Origin: Poa pratensis
Lineage: Eukaryota > Streptophyta > Magnoliopsida > Poales > Poaceae
Reading direction: 5' to 3'
Length of the DNA stretch: 64,000 bases
NCBI GenBank assembly: GCA_947311845.1
Contig: CAMZMU010000111.1
Span: forward strand, 20,407,528 to 20,471,527
The position numbers and the translations under genes are program-made. Below are positions 1 to 10,151 of the stretch, one piece after another. The stretch's first letter is position 1; the number at the start of each line of letters is the position of its first letter. The notes under the pieces were generated by a model, which did not search any database, was not told the origin of the DNA, and was given only the letters and a program-made list of their open reading frames with translations.

Positions 1-259
1 ATGACTGTAAATCCCTGCATGTGGATGAAAACAACTGTTGTCTTAGTTATACCTGATCAATGAAGAGTGCTGCAGATGGATATCTAAATTTACAAATTCA
101 TCATCATCAGGTTACAAGATGCTGTGTTGAGGAGAAAAAACAGCTTGTATGCTGCATAACTTGTGATCACCCTACACCTCGGCATATTTAAAAAAGTTGC
201 AACTGAAATAGCACAAAGATATAGAAATTTCCTATGTACTACTTTTCATGCAAAAACTA

Positions 260-510
260 CTCCCTCTATGTCAAAATAGTGTATATTAATTTTTCTCAAG
301 ACAAACTTGGCAACATTTGACCATGTTTATAGGAATAAATATCAACATCTATAATACCAAAAAAATACAATACAAAAATATATTTCATGATGGATCGAAT
401 GGTTGATCAAGTATTATAGATGTTAACTAATTTTTTATGACTTGGTCAAAGTTTACAAAGTTTGACTTCGGGACACAACTAACATGCACTATATGTTGAC
501 ATGGAGGGAG
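260..510. mobile_element. Stowaway-type (Tc1/mariner) MITE
   Basis: The 251-bp segment starts CTCCCTCTATGTCAAAATAG and ends with the inverse TTGACATGGAGGGAG. It is flanked on both sides by TA, the target dinucleotide of Tc1/mariner elements. It is AT-rich and non-coding, as expected of a Stowaway miniature element. CTCCCTCYRT termini are the family signature in grasses. No transposase is present, so mobility would need one in trans. Confidence 0.85.
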
Positions 511-2535
511 TACTTTTTAATCCAACTGTCCAACCTCGTAGAAGTTTTCCTTTGTATCTATGACAGCTATGATAGGGTTAAAACACCTAATCCTTCAATA
601 ATTTTTTTGAGGTTTTCATGCGGTGCAACAAAACAATTTCTATGACATATTCCATTGTTCTCAATTCCTATAGGGTTCAAAATGACACCTTCCCGTTGCT
701 ACACAATTTTGGCCATCAATTGCTTTATATGGAAAAAATTCCCAACAACCAGTACCCTTTGTACATGACTGCGTTGTCACTGTTTGACCCTATCCAATGT
801 AAGAATGTAAATGCCGGAGCGCAGGGCAGTACAGAATGAAACATCTCCATCAGTCAATTCAGCTACCCCACTCCCTTATCTAGAGAATTTCTTGTCTATT
901 TCCCAGGAATAGCATGTTTGAACTTTCTTCCCGAAGCAATCCGAAAAGATAATCAGTACTTGGGGATTCTTGGCAGCTTCCAGGCCGTTAGGAACTGTTA
1001 CAACGAAAGATGAAGTGTGCCCACTAACGTAATTGGATGAACTTTCCCCTTTGCTTCTACTATATCATATTCTGTTACCCACACAGACAGCATATTCTTC
1101 CACTACAGCAGAGCACAACGGCAGCTGAAATTGGGGGCGAATCAATCCCCATTCCACCGCAATGCGCATTTCGATCGAACCAGAGTGAGTCAACCGGAAG
1201 AGAAATTTCAATGGCAAGAAAGACCAAGCATCCCCAAAACAAGGAAATCGAAATCCCCGGCTCAAAGATGACGCGTACCCGATTTGCAGGCTGGTGAGCG
1301 GGAAGAAATGCCGCCTGCCGCCGGCCCCCATCTCAGCCCCGGCTCCCTGAATGAACGCACGCCAGAATTCCCACATCAAGAGGCGGATCAGAGGACGGGA
1401 GACCCAGGAAGAAACGCGAATCGGGAGAGAGCTCGGTGTTCAAATAATACCTGCGCGGAGGTCAGAGGCGCCATCCCACGGAGGCGTGGGCGCGGCGCTT
1501 GTCCGCATGCCACGGTGGCCAGGCCGCGCCGCGGCGTTAATGGCAGCAGCTCCCAGAGTCTAAAGACGCCGCCTACCGCGGCCGTCTCCCCTTCCCTCCT
1601 ACGCGACACAAATCACCAACGACCTCCTTAAATACTACCAGACACCACCAACACTGCAGCGCGCGCTCCGCCGGCGGCGATGGGGCGGTGACCGGACGGA
1701 TCGCGGCCCCTCCGCGGGAAGCTATGCAACCATCCGACGGCTGTGGCGTCAGAGACACGCGCGGCGCGGTATCTTCTGTTGGGGAGAGCCTGCCTTCCTT
1801 CCCCTGTGGGTAAAACTTAACAACCTCTGGCCATGTGGGGTCGAGACGGTTCGGATATCCGCGCCCGATGACATGTGGGCCTTCCCTACGCGGGGCCGGG
1901 ATGTCGGGCCGTTACTGCCGCGCGGGGCGATGCCGATGGCCGAACATCGCGTGACTGACCGGTGGGTCCCGCCGTCGCGTGCTCCCACAAGGCAGCTTGT
2001 CGGGCCTCGTCATCGCCTTCTGGCCGTTTCCTTGTGCTTTGCCCCGACGGGAAGCAAACGGAATACTGCTGCTGGATGGATACGCGGCTGCCCACACCGC
2101 GAATGACCTGTGGGTCCCGTGGAAAGTGACCCACATGTCGGCAGATGATCCCTGTGATCTTCTGCGCCGGTTGGTGACACGTCGGGGTGTGTACGTGCTT
2201 TATGTGCCGACACGTGTCCAATCTGCTTTCGGGGAGCGGGAATTGGCTGCGGTGACGTGGTGTTGGGTGTTCGGACAGGTGCAGGGTGTGAGGGGGACAC
2301 GCGGGTGGGATGGAGAGCGGCGTGGGTGTGACGCCTCGAGCCCCGTGTCATGGTTTTTATTGCAGCGGATGATTATTGCTGGCCTGCATAGCTAGAGTTG
2401 GCCAGAAGCAGTGAATGGGCGTGGGCCTGTTTTGGCAAAGTAATAATAATAAAGCTGACCAAACAATACTACTACTCCTCTCTCTTGCACCGTGCACCAA
2501 ATGTTCTCCCTCTTTCTTGCCACAAGTACGTACAA
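511..2535. other. Intergenic DNA with a GC-rich island (about 1.28-2.4 kb)
   Basis: The first 770 bp are ordinary AT-rich DNA with no gene seen. From about 1280 to 2400 the composition is strongly GC-rich, with repeats of a TGTGGGTCCC-like word near 1895, 1961 and 2110. A TATA-like CTTAAATACT occurs near 1627, and the ATG at 1680 stops after three codons. Many overlapping ORFs occur on both strands because the segment is GC-rich, and none resembles a protein I know. It could be the relic of a promoter and first exon, or a fragment of a transposon. I see no supportable gene. Confidence 0.5.
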
Positions 2536-2706
2536 CTCCCTCCGTCTCTATTTTCATCTAAATTTTAACCTCCAATGTATGAACCTTCCTAATACAAACA
2601 CAATGGTACGATTTTTGTGACACGTGACCCAAGTTTTGTTGGTCAATTTGATGTTCAAAGTTGTACGGCAAGAGAACGTCCGCCACGTAAACATGGAAAT
2701 AGGGAG
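2536..2706. mobile_element. Possible decayed Stowaway-like MITE
   Basis: The segment opens CTCCCTCCGTCTCTATTTTC and closes with GAAATAGGGAG, whose complement CTCCCTATTTC matches the start imperfectly. Length and AT content fit a Stowaway element. The TA duplication is not clean, so this may be a fortuitous match or an element with a damaged end. Confidence 0.35.
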
Positions 2707-2991
2707 TAGTACGGTACCCATATTGGTGCATCCATCGGGGACAATGCCGTAATATTTGAGTATCTTACAAACAATTGTATGTATGGATCGTGCCAGACTG
2801 CCAGTGACCGGAGTCGTTGCTAGGTGTACCAATGATCAAATTGTAAATTTTATTACTTTTAAACTCTTTGTACTAGTAGGATGATTATCGATAGATCAGT
2901 GGTCAACAATTCGAAGCTACGTTGGGAGGATGTGCACAAAGATGACACGATTAGTTAGGACTAGAAGGTCTACCGTTGCATGAGAATAATT

Positions 2992-3307
2992 TTTTTTTTT
3001 TTGAGAACACAGTACAACACAGACGCTCACAAATACGCACATACACTCACCCCTATGAACGCACGCACGCACACCCTACCCCTATGAGCACCTCTGAAGG
3101 ACTGAGCCGGCAGATCTTGAGGTTGACGAAGTCACCACAGGCGCCTCGCTGTTGACGGGCACGTCACCTACCACTGAAAGAATAGCGCCGGATAATCCTG
3201 GAATAAATCCAGGTAAATGCAAACGCCCATGCCAAGTCTAGGACTTGAACCTGGGTGGGCTGGTTCCACCACAGGGAACCCAACCATCAGAGCCAAGCTC
3301 CGTTTGC
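2992..3307 (-). mobile_element. tRNA-derived SINE, full length, minus strand
   Basis: A poly-T run (the poly-A tail on the minus strand) at 2992 is followed by about 300 bp ending in a tRNA-like head. Read on the minus strand, the head carries a B-box GGTTCAAGTCC near 3240-3255. A perfect 15-bp target duplication TGCATGAGAATAATT lies at 2977-2991 and 3308-3322. This combination (tRNA-like promoter, A-tail, TSD) defines a SINE mobilised by LINE enzymes. Two relatives occur at 9613 and 18353. Confidence 0.85.
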
Positions 3308-3385
3308 TGCATGAGAATAATTAGGTATCAATACCATCTCCTTTATTTCGACGATTGAAATATCAAGACCTAGCAAGTTTATGAG

Positions 3386-3498
3386 TGTTGAGTATATATT
3401 GTTGTGTTTAGATTACTTGTATGTCACACCCATGTCCCCATATATATGTGTGTTGCACCTGATCAATGGAATCACGAGTTGCAATTCTATTCTTTACA
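3386..3498 (+). repeat. Left LTR of the copia element
   Basis: 113-bp LTR starting TGTTGAGTATATATTG and ending TCTTTACA. It differs from the right copy at about five places by eye. The short length is unusual but known among plant copia families. Confidence 0.88.
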
Positions 3499-3510
3499 TG
3501 GTATCAGCCT
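3499..3510 (+). promoter_or_regulatory. Primer-binding site of the copia element
   Basis: TGGTATCAGCCT follows the left LTR directly. TGGTATCAG is complementary to the 3' end of plant initiator methionine tRNA, the usual primer of plant copia elements. Confidence 0.8.
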
Positions 3511-3829
3511 AAACTACCGATCCCAACCCTAGCAACCCTAGCACGCCGCTGGCCCTCTTCCTCCTCCAGCCGGCCGCCGCCTACTCCCCCGCGCCTCCCT
3601 CTCCCCCGCGCGCCACCCCATCCTCTCCTCGCCGCGCGACCCTCTTCTCTCCAGCTGCGCGCTGCCCCCCCCCCCCCCCCTCTCCAGCTTCCGCCGCACC
3701 ACTCCAAAACCCTAACCCTAAATCCTTCCGCCACCCAACCCCAACCCACCTCCTCCGCCATGTCGTCTCTCTGCCTCCAGCAACCCCTTTGCCTCCTCCA
3801 GCTCCGACTCCCCGGCCACCATCCGTGAT

Positions 3830-4700
3830 GTGCACATCTCCGAGCACGTCCCCGTCAAACTCTCCCACAACGCCGCTAACTTCTACGCCTGGAAAACCTA
3901 CTTCAATCTCCTCTTCCGCGAGTACCACCTATCCGACCACGTCGACGGCTCCACCGACTTCCTCACCATGCGCCACGACGCCGACTGGATGGCGATCGAC
4001 GCCACCATCATCCGCTGGCTCTTCCTCACCGTCTCGCCGAACATCCTCCACACCGTCGTTCGCGACGGCGACGACGCCTACACGGTGTGGACCAAGATCA
4101 CGGGGCTCTTCACCAACAACAAGCTGCAGCGGGTCGTCTTCTTGAAGCAGGATTTCTTCGGCTGCCGCCAAAACGACCTCTCCCTCGACGCCTACTGCCT
4201 GCGCCTCAAGACCCTCTCCGACGAGCTCAACGATCCGGGTTCAAGATCGGCGACGCGATCCTCCTCTCCACCCTCACTGCCGGTCTCGGTGAAGACCTCG
4301 GGAACGCCACCTCCAACCTCACCCTCATGGCCGACCCCACCTTCGAGCGGGCGATCGACTACCTCCGTCTTGAGGACCGAAGGCTGAGGAACGTCCGCGC
4401 CAACGCCGTCCACACCGCCCTTGCCGCCGGGGTCGGTCGCGGCGCTCCTGCACCGCGTCCCCCTGCACCTGCAGCACCTACAGCACCCGCCCCCACGCCC
4501 CCACCGCAGCAGTGGCGTCGTCGACGCGGCCGCGGCAACGGCGGCGGCAACTGGGGTGGCAACGGAGGAGCCGCCCCGCGTCCTGGCGACCTGCAGCCCA
4601 CCCCACCTTGGAGCGGTGGCCACAACCCTTGGACAGGGGTCATCCATGCCTACACCATGCCGGTGCCCCGCGCCCCCGCCCCCGCATCCTTGGGCCGCGC
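3830..4700 (+). pseudogene. Copia gag pseudogene
   Basis: Gag is the nucleocapsid part of the polyprotein, which packages element RNA. The reading frame from 3830 contains the retrotransposon-gag core, with an NAANFYAWKTYF segment and a YTVWTKITGLF segment about 90 residues later. The frame breaks near 4247 and continues in another frame as FKIGDAILLSTLTAGLGED. It then enters a Pro/Ala-rich and RGRG-rich basic tail up to about 4690, where a second frameshift lies. No CCHC zinc knuckle is visible. At least two frameshifts make this non-functional. Confidence 0.8.
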
Positions 4701-6329
4701 CCCCAGGCTCACCAAGCCTTCTACGCCGCTCCGCAGCTGGGCTATGGTGGCATCACTCCCGGCTTCACCCCGACTCCTGGCTACGCTCCTGCTTCACCAG
4801 CCGCTCCGACTACATGGGACCCGGCGCTCCACGCCGCTCTTCAGCAGGCGCCCCCTCCCGGCTCCTACTTCGGCGGCGGCGACTGGTTCATGGACACGGG
4901 CACCTCCGCTCATATGGCTGCTCACCCCGGTAACCTCTCCCATTCATCCCCCACATCCACCTCCTCTCGCATCATTGTTGGCAACGGTGCTAGTCTTCCT
5001 ATTTCTCACATAGGCTCCACTACCTTTCCTTCCACCTCTAAACCATTGTCTCTAAATAATGTCATATTCTCTCCACATCTTGTTAAAAATCTAGTTTCTG
5101 TTCGTCAATTTTGCCTTGATAATTCCGTAACTGTTGAATTTGACGTTGTTGGTTTTTTCTGTTAAGGACACCCGTACCCGGATGGTGCTCCACCGGTGTG
5201 AGAGCCCCGGCGATCTCTACCCCGTCCAGCCGTCGTCCTCCCCTGCCGCTAGACCTCGGATCTTCTCCACTAGCGTCGATCTTTGGCATGCTCGTCTTGG
5301 TCATCCCAGCTCCACCACACTACATCAAATAATGAGGGATTTTTCTTTTTCGTGTAATAAAATGGAAGCTCACACCTGTGAAGCATGCCGTGTCGGCAAA
5401 CATGTTCGCCTCCCCTTTAGTAGTTCCTCTACAGTTGCGTCGTTTCCTTTTCAGTTAATTCATGTGATGTTTGGACCTCTCCCATACCTAGTAATTCCGG
5501 CTTTGTCTATTATCTTGTTATTATGGATGACTACTCTCATTTTGTGTGGACATTCCCCCTTCGCAAGAAATCCGATGTCCCCACCACTCTTACCGTGTTT
5601 TATTCCTACGTCTCCACACAATTTGGTCGCACTATCCTTCCTCTCCAAACCGATAACGGCAAAGAATTTGATAACCTAGTCATTCGCACTCTCCTCTCCA
5701 CCCACGGCACCATCTTTCGCCTCACCTATCCATATACATCTCAGCAGAATAGCCGGGCTGAACACGTCCTCTGTACTATTAACGACTGTGTCCGCACCCT
5801 CCTATTCCACGCACATGTCCCACCTCCTTTCTGGCCCGACGCCTTAGCCACCGCCACTCTGCTTATTAACATTCGCCCCTGTCGTACCCGTTGGAACTAT
5901 GCCCCTCATCATCTCCTCTTCGGTTCCCCACCATCCTACGACGATCTTCGGATCTTCGGGTGTTGCTGTTATCCTAGTGTCGCTGCCACCGCTCCTCACA
6001 AACTCGCCCCTCGTTCACTGCCATGTGTCTTTCTCGGTTACCCGGCTAACACCAAAGGATACTGCTGCTACGATCCGGCGTCTCATCGTGTCATCACCTC
6101 CAGACACGCTTACTTTGATGAGTTGTGTTTTCCCTTTGCACAGGTTCCTCTGGCTGCTTCTCCCTATCCTGAGGTCGAGTCTCCGTGGCGTCGTGCCCCT
6201 CCGGCTCTCACCGCGCCTCCTGCGGTGCTGCCGGCCGCACCGACCACGCCACCGCCCGCGTTGCCCTCGAGTTTGAACTCGGGCACCGCCTCACCGCCTG
6301 CGCCGCCCTCGAGCCTGGACTCGGGCGCG
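4701..6329 (+). pseudogene. Copia protease and integrase pseudogene
   Basis: The aspartic protease centre is seen as WFMDTGTSAHM near 4885 (DTG is the active-site triad). After a frameshift near 5160 the integrase zinc-binding region follows, with LWHARLGHPS and CEACRVGKHVRLPF giving the HHCC ligands. Another frameshift near 5490 leads into the integrase core, with TDNGKEF and the SRAEHV segment holding two of the three catalytic acidic residues. Coding runs to the Pro-rich linker and is cut at 6329 by an inserted LTR. In an intact element, integrase would join the cDNA to host DNA. Confidence 0.82.
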
Positions 6330-6826
6330 TGACGAGGGATTAACTCATCAAATCCCATGGTTAGGACCTAGGGTTGAGATTATGGGGAGAGAACGTGGTA
6401 GTACTGGTAGTTTCGTCGGCTGACAAGCAGAGGCAAAGATTTACCCAGGTTCAGGCCCCTCGGGTGGAGGTAAAGACCCTACTTCCTGCTTGTCTGGTAT
6501 TGATTGTGTGAGATTATGCGGTTACAAGGAGAGCTCCGGCGAGATGTCGATCTAGCTAGGGCTTTTGGTGGTTCGAGTATGGCTTGTCCCTAGATCGGCG
6601 CCCCTCCCAGCCTTTAAATAGGCTGGGTCTCGGGAGTTCATAACCGACCTAGTTTACATGTAAGGAAAGTCTAAACCGACTATGCCTATGTCTAATCTTG
6701 GAGGGTACTCCATCTTCTTGGGCCTCTTGTCCTGGGCTTCGAGTAGGCTCTTCGCTATTGGGCCTTTAGTCATCACGTGCACCAGGTACCCTCACGGTAG
6801 GGTACCCGAGATGTATATCCTTGTCA
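6330..6826 (-). mobile_element. Solo LTR nested in the copia element
   Basis: The 497-bp insertion begins TGACGAGGGATT and ends ATCCTTGTCA (TG...CA). It is flanked by GCGCG (6325-6329) and GCGCC (6827-6831), a 5-bp target duplication with one mismatch. It interrupts the copia ORF between the integrase tail and the segment before the reverse transcriptase. It shares the words TACCCAGGTTCAGGCC and a CCCTACT-CTGC block with the LTRs of the gypsy element at 38.6-47.5 kb, so it probably comes from a distant gypsy family. A solo LTR forms by recombination between the two LTRs of a full element. The minus orientation is inferred from that resemblance. Confidence 0.78.
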
Positions 6827-8563
6827 GCGCCGCAGCCGCCGCCTCACACTCGAGCGCTGTCTCGGGTGATGCTGTCGCCGCCTCGCCATCCTCGGCGGCG
6901 ACACCCGCGAGTCCTGCCACCCGCGCTCGTGCCGGCATCTTCCGCCCGAGCACCCGGTACGCTGCGGACGAGTACGTCTACGCCGTGTCCACAGCAGCGT
7001 CTCCATCGACTGATGCCCCTTCGCCCCTGTCGGCCTCTGCCCGGGCGGCCCTCCGCGACCCTCTATGGCTCGCGGCCATGCAACAGGAGTTCGACGCCCT
7101 GCAGCGTAACCAGACGTGGGCGCCAACGTCATCACCGGGAAGTGGGTCTTCAGGCACAAGTTTCATCTGGACGGCTCTCTTGATCGTCACAAGGCCCGCT
7201 GGGTGGTTCGTGGCTTTCGCCAGCGCGCCGGCGTCGACTTCACCGACACATTCGCCCCGGTTGTTACACCCGGGACGATCCGCACCGTCCTCCAGCTTGC
7301 GGTGTCTCGAGCTTGGCCGTGCACCAGATGGATGTGTCCAATGCCTTCCTCCATGGCCATCTCGACGAGCAGGTGTTCTGCCAGCAGCTCGTTGACACGG
7401 ACCACCCGGATCATGTCTGTTTGCTCTCGCACTCACTGTATGGGCTCAAGCAGGCTCCCCGCGCTTGGTACCAGCGCATCTCTGCATTTCTTCACCGCCT
7501 TGGCTTTCGCTCCACCCGCTCCGATGCCTCGCTGTTCGTGTACCACCAGGGCGACACCACCGCCTACCTGCTGCTCTACGTCAATGACATCATCTTGACG
7601 GCGTCCACCACAACTCTTCTTCGATAGCTCACTGACCGTCTTCGTGCTGAGTTTGCTCTCAAGGACTTGGGGCCTCTACACTACTTCCTCTGGATCGAGG
7701 TGGTACGTCGTGCAGATGGCTTCTTCCTACACCGGCGGAAGTACGCCCGAGAGCTCCTTGACCGCGCCGGGATGCTCAACTATAAACCTGTGGCCACGCC
7801 TGTCGATACGAAGAACAAGCTCTCCGCCACCGATGGTTCTCCGGCCCCGGATGCTGCGTTCTACCGGTCCATTGTCGGTGCTCTCCACTACGTCACCCTC
7901 ACCAGGCCGGAGTTGCAGTATGCTGTTCAGCAGGTGTGCCTCCACATGCATGCCCCTCGTGACGTTCACTGGACTGCGGTCAAGAGGATTCTGCGCTACA
8001 TCTGCGGCACTACGGACCTTGGCCTCTCGCTTCACGCCTCCGCCACCATGGACATCACCGCCTACTCGGATGCTGACTGGGCCGGCTGCCCCGACACGCG
8101 TCGCTCCACTTCGGGATACTGTGTCTATCTTGGACCCTCACTTATCTCATGGTCGTCCAAGCGACAGCCTATGGTGTCTCGCTCCAGTGCAGAAGCGGAG
8201 TATCGCGCCATGGCCAATGCGGTTGTCGAGTGTTCATGGCTTCGGCAGCTACTTCAGGAGCTTTTGTGCCCGATCACCAAGGCCACCGTGGTCTTCTGTG
8301 ACAACGTGTCGACTGTCTACCTCTCTGCTAATCCGGTTCACCATCGCCGGACCAAGCATATCGAGCTTGACATTCACTTCGTTCGGGAACAGGTGGCTCT
8401 CGGACATGTACGTGTCCTACACCTACCCACCTCTCAGCAGTTTGCATACATTATGACCAAGGGATTACCTACGGCGCCATTTGAGGAGTTCCGGTCCAGC
8501 CTTTGCGTCGGTCCTGGCGATGCTTCGACTGCGGGGGGTGTTGAGTATATATGTTGTGTTTAG
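6827..8563 (+). pseudogene. Copia reverse transcriptase and RNase H pseudogene
   Basis: After the linker, GKWVFRHKFHLDGS and DRHKARWVVRGF mark the start of the reverse transcriptase, followed by MDVSNAFLHGHLDEQ and LYGLKQAPRAW. Frames change near 7115 and 7310, and a TAG stops the frame at 7625-7627. Downstream the same frame continues as LKDLGPLHYFLWIEV. The catalytic YVDD box reads YVND (7577-7588), so one metal-binding aspartate is lost. The RNase H part shows YSDADWAGC and SSAEAEYRAMA, and the frame stays open to the right LTR. The enzyme would be inactive. Confidence 0.88.
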
Positions 8564-8653
8564 ATTACTTGTATGTCAAGTCACCCATGTCCCCATATAT
8601 ATGTGCGTTGCACCTGATCAATGGAATCACGAGTTGCAATTCTATTCTCTACA
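8539..8653 (+). repeat. Right LTR of the copia element
   Basis: 115-bp LTR starting TGTTGAGTATATATG and ending TCTCTACA. It is preceded by a GCGGGGGG purine tract (8531-8538) that serves as the plus-strand primer of the element. The last residues of the RNase H frame read into the LTR. Confidence 0.88.
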
Positions 8654-9612
8654 ATGAAGAAAGTACATGATTTGTTCGGTTGTGGGTGACGCTCCAGTCA
8701 CCAACAAGATACCGACTTCTACTCAAGTTTGCTCCCCATTCATGGATAATAGCCATACACTCCTTCCTCCTGTTGGAGTTATATCGGTTGCAAAATTTGA
8801 TTATCCGTCACAAAAGTAAATCCGACGAGTTGGATGGGCAACTTAACTAATGTAGGACTCGGAGGCTCCCGAGTCTTCCTTTATACATCCAGAGTACATA
8901 CAAATTAGACTTGTGTAACCCGTGCATATAGCGTGTCCCATGGCCTGCATATGCTTAGGCCCACTCGACCTGATATTAGACACACGGTATATGCAGGAGC
9001 AGACGTATGTACAAGTTAGAGGGGAACATCGCCCCCCAGGCCAAGGAAAGTAATTAGTGCATTTTAGTCCGTTTTTTCCAAAAACAGTGATGATTGGTCA
9101 CCCATTTGCCCTCATCGTTCGGCCCAAGCTCCGCCAGTTGATATATATATCCAATTTTATGGCTTCTCATCGCACCCAGGAACGCTCCCGTCGCTGAGCG
9201 ACAGACTGCGCCCACCGTGCCTTTGGCCTATGATTTGGCCACCGTCGCATCCACATTCACCTTCGTCGATCCAGCCGGTGGAGGAATCCACCTCGCCGTT
9301 TGAGCAATCACCGGCCTCCTGCCTCGTTGTCACTGATTCTGAACAACACTAGCATCAAGGTCTGCCAAAAGCCTGTTAACAAAAGAAGTTGTCGACATGG
9401 GACTCTGAAAGATCTCTTCATGGATTGCTTCTCTCCTCGCATGCTAGATGGCTCATAATGTAATCAGCATACATATTTGCTTCATCGATTCGATCATCGA
9501 AAACAACCACTGCCGTGATGCAGGTTCGGTCGAGATTGAGATATGCTCGACGATATCCTCCTCAGACAGAGCCCACTGCCCGAACACATCGCGCCATGTT
9601 GTACTCAGTGAA
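8654..9612. other. Intergenic DNA, no gene seen
   Basis: No coding region is recognisable. A stretch starting TGTTGGAGTTATATC near 8773 and fading near 9035 has LTR-like character (TG start, internal CTTTATACATCCAGAGTACA), but no matching end or target duplication was found. The rest is mixed intergenic sequence. Confidence 0.45.
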
Positions 9613-9703
9613 TTTTTTTTTTTTTTTGAGAAACACATTATATACGCAGACGTTTACAAAAACACGCGTATACACTATTATTTGAACCTTGCGCTGCAAA
9701 TTG
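9613..9703 (-). mobile_element. 5'-truncated SINE copy
   Basis: A poly-T run (9613-9627) is followed by GAGAAACACATTATATACGC, which matches the tail end of the SINE at 2992. Only about 90 bp remain, so the tRNA-like head is missing. CAGTGAA at 9606-9612 and 9704-9710 is a 7-bp target duplication. 5' truncation is normal for elements copied by target-primed reverse transcription. Confidence 0.65.
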
Positions 9704-9715
9704 CAGTGAAGTGAT

Positions 9716-10151
9716 CTTGACTCTATCTATTTTGGTAAGGAAATATGCCGACGTGTAGTTACGGCCCGATCGAGCTAGACCAGAGCCGATTGACGGATGG
9801 GCTAGAAGCTTCAGGGTTGTACCTGGGCCGGTTGGCGAATGGATGGTCCAGAAGCCGTGTAATCCTCGAGTCTTAGCACAATCCTACCGAGAAAACCATA
9901 CGGCCCAGCCCACCTAACGGCATCGCCTTCTTATAAGTAGGCGCTCTCTCGCCGCTAAATAACCCCCTCCCTTGCCGGCAATCGAAAACTCTGAAACCAC
10001 CACCCACCACCCCGTGACCCCGCCCTCGCCGAGCCACCGACGCACCGGCTCTCGCTCGCCCGCGTCTCGGGTTCCGCCTCTGCCAAGCGGGGCCACCCTC
10101 CCAGCCGCAGCGCGCCGCGAGGAGGGCTCGGTCGAAACCCTAGCCGCCGCA
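9716..10151 (+). promoter_or_regulatory. Putative promoter and 5' leader of SPT5
   Basis: A TATA-like TTATAAGTAG lies at 9931-9940. Several GGCCCA/TGGGCC words (site II type) lie near 9760-9910, and an AAACCCTAG telo-box sits at about 10136-10144, just before the coding start. Site II and telo-box pairs are common in promoters of growth and translation-linked housekeeping genes in plants. A degenerate duplication (GCCGATTGACGGATGGGC and GCCGGTTGGCGAATGGATGG) lies at about 9786-9850. The start of transcription is inferred to be near 9965. Confidence 0.55.

Larger units (their letters stand above)
3386..8653 (+). mobile_element. Ty1/copia LTR retrotransposon, degenerate, with a nested solo LTR
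   Basis: The element is bounded by two short, nearly identical LTRs (113 and 115 bp) that begin TG and end CA. The flanking 5-mers ATGAG (3381-3385) and ATGAA (8654-8658) are a target duplication with one mismatch. Domain order gag, protease, integrase, reverse transcriptase, RNase H is that of Ty1/copia. The polyprotein is broken by several frameshifts and one in-frame stop, and by a 497-bp LTR inserted at 6330. Without that insertion the element would be about 4.8 kb. It cannot encode its own proteins. Confidence 0.92.

Noticed and set aside
1065..2395. Overlapping ORFs in the GC-rich island as genes
   Set aside because: Open frames occur on both strands because of base composition; no known motif, splice pattern or start context was found.
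8773..9035. Solo LTR starting TGTTGGAGTTATATC
   Set aside because: No matching CA end with a target duplication could be found.
9448..9714. ORF of 88 codons before SPT5
   Set aside because: It runs into the SINE poly-T tail (run of Phe) and has no recognisable motif.
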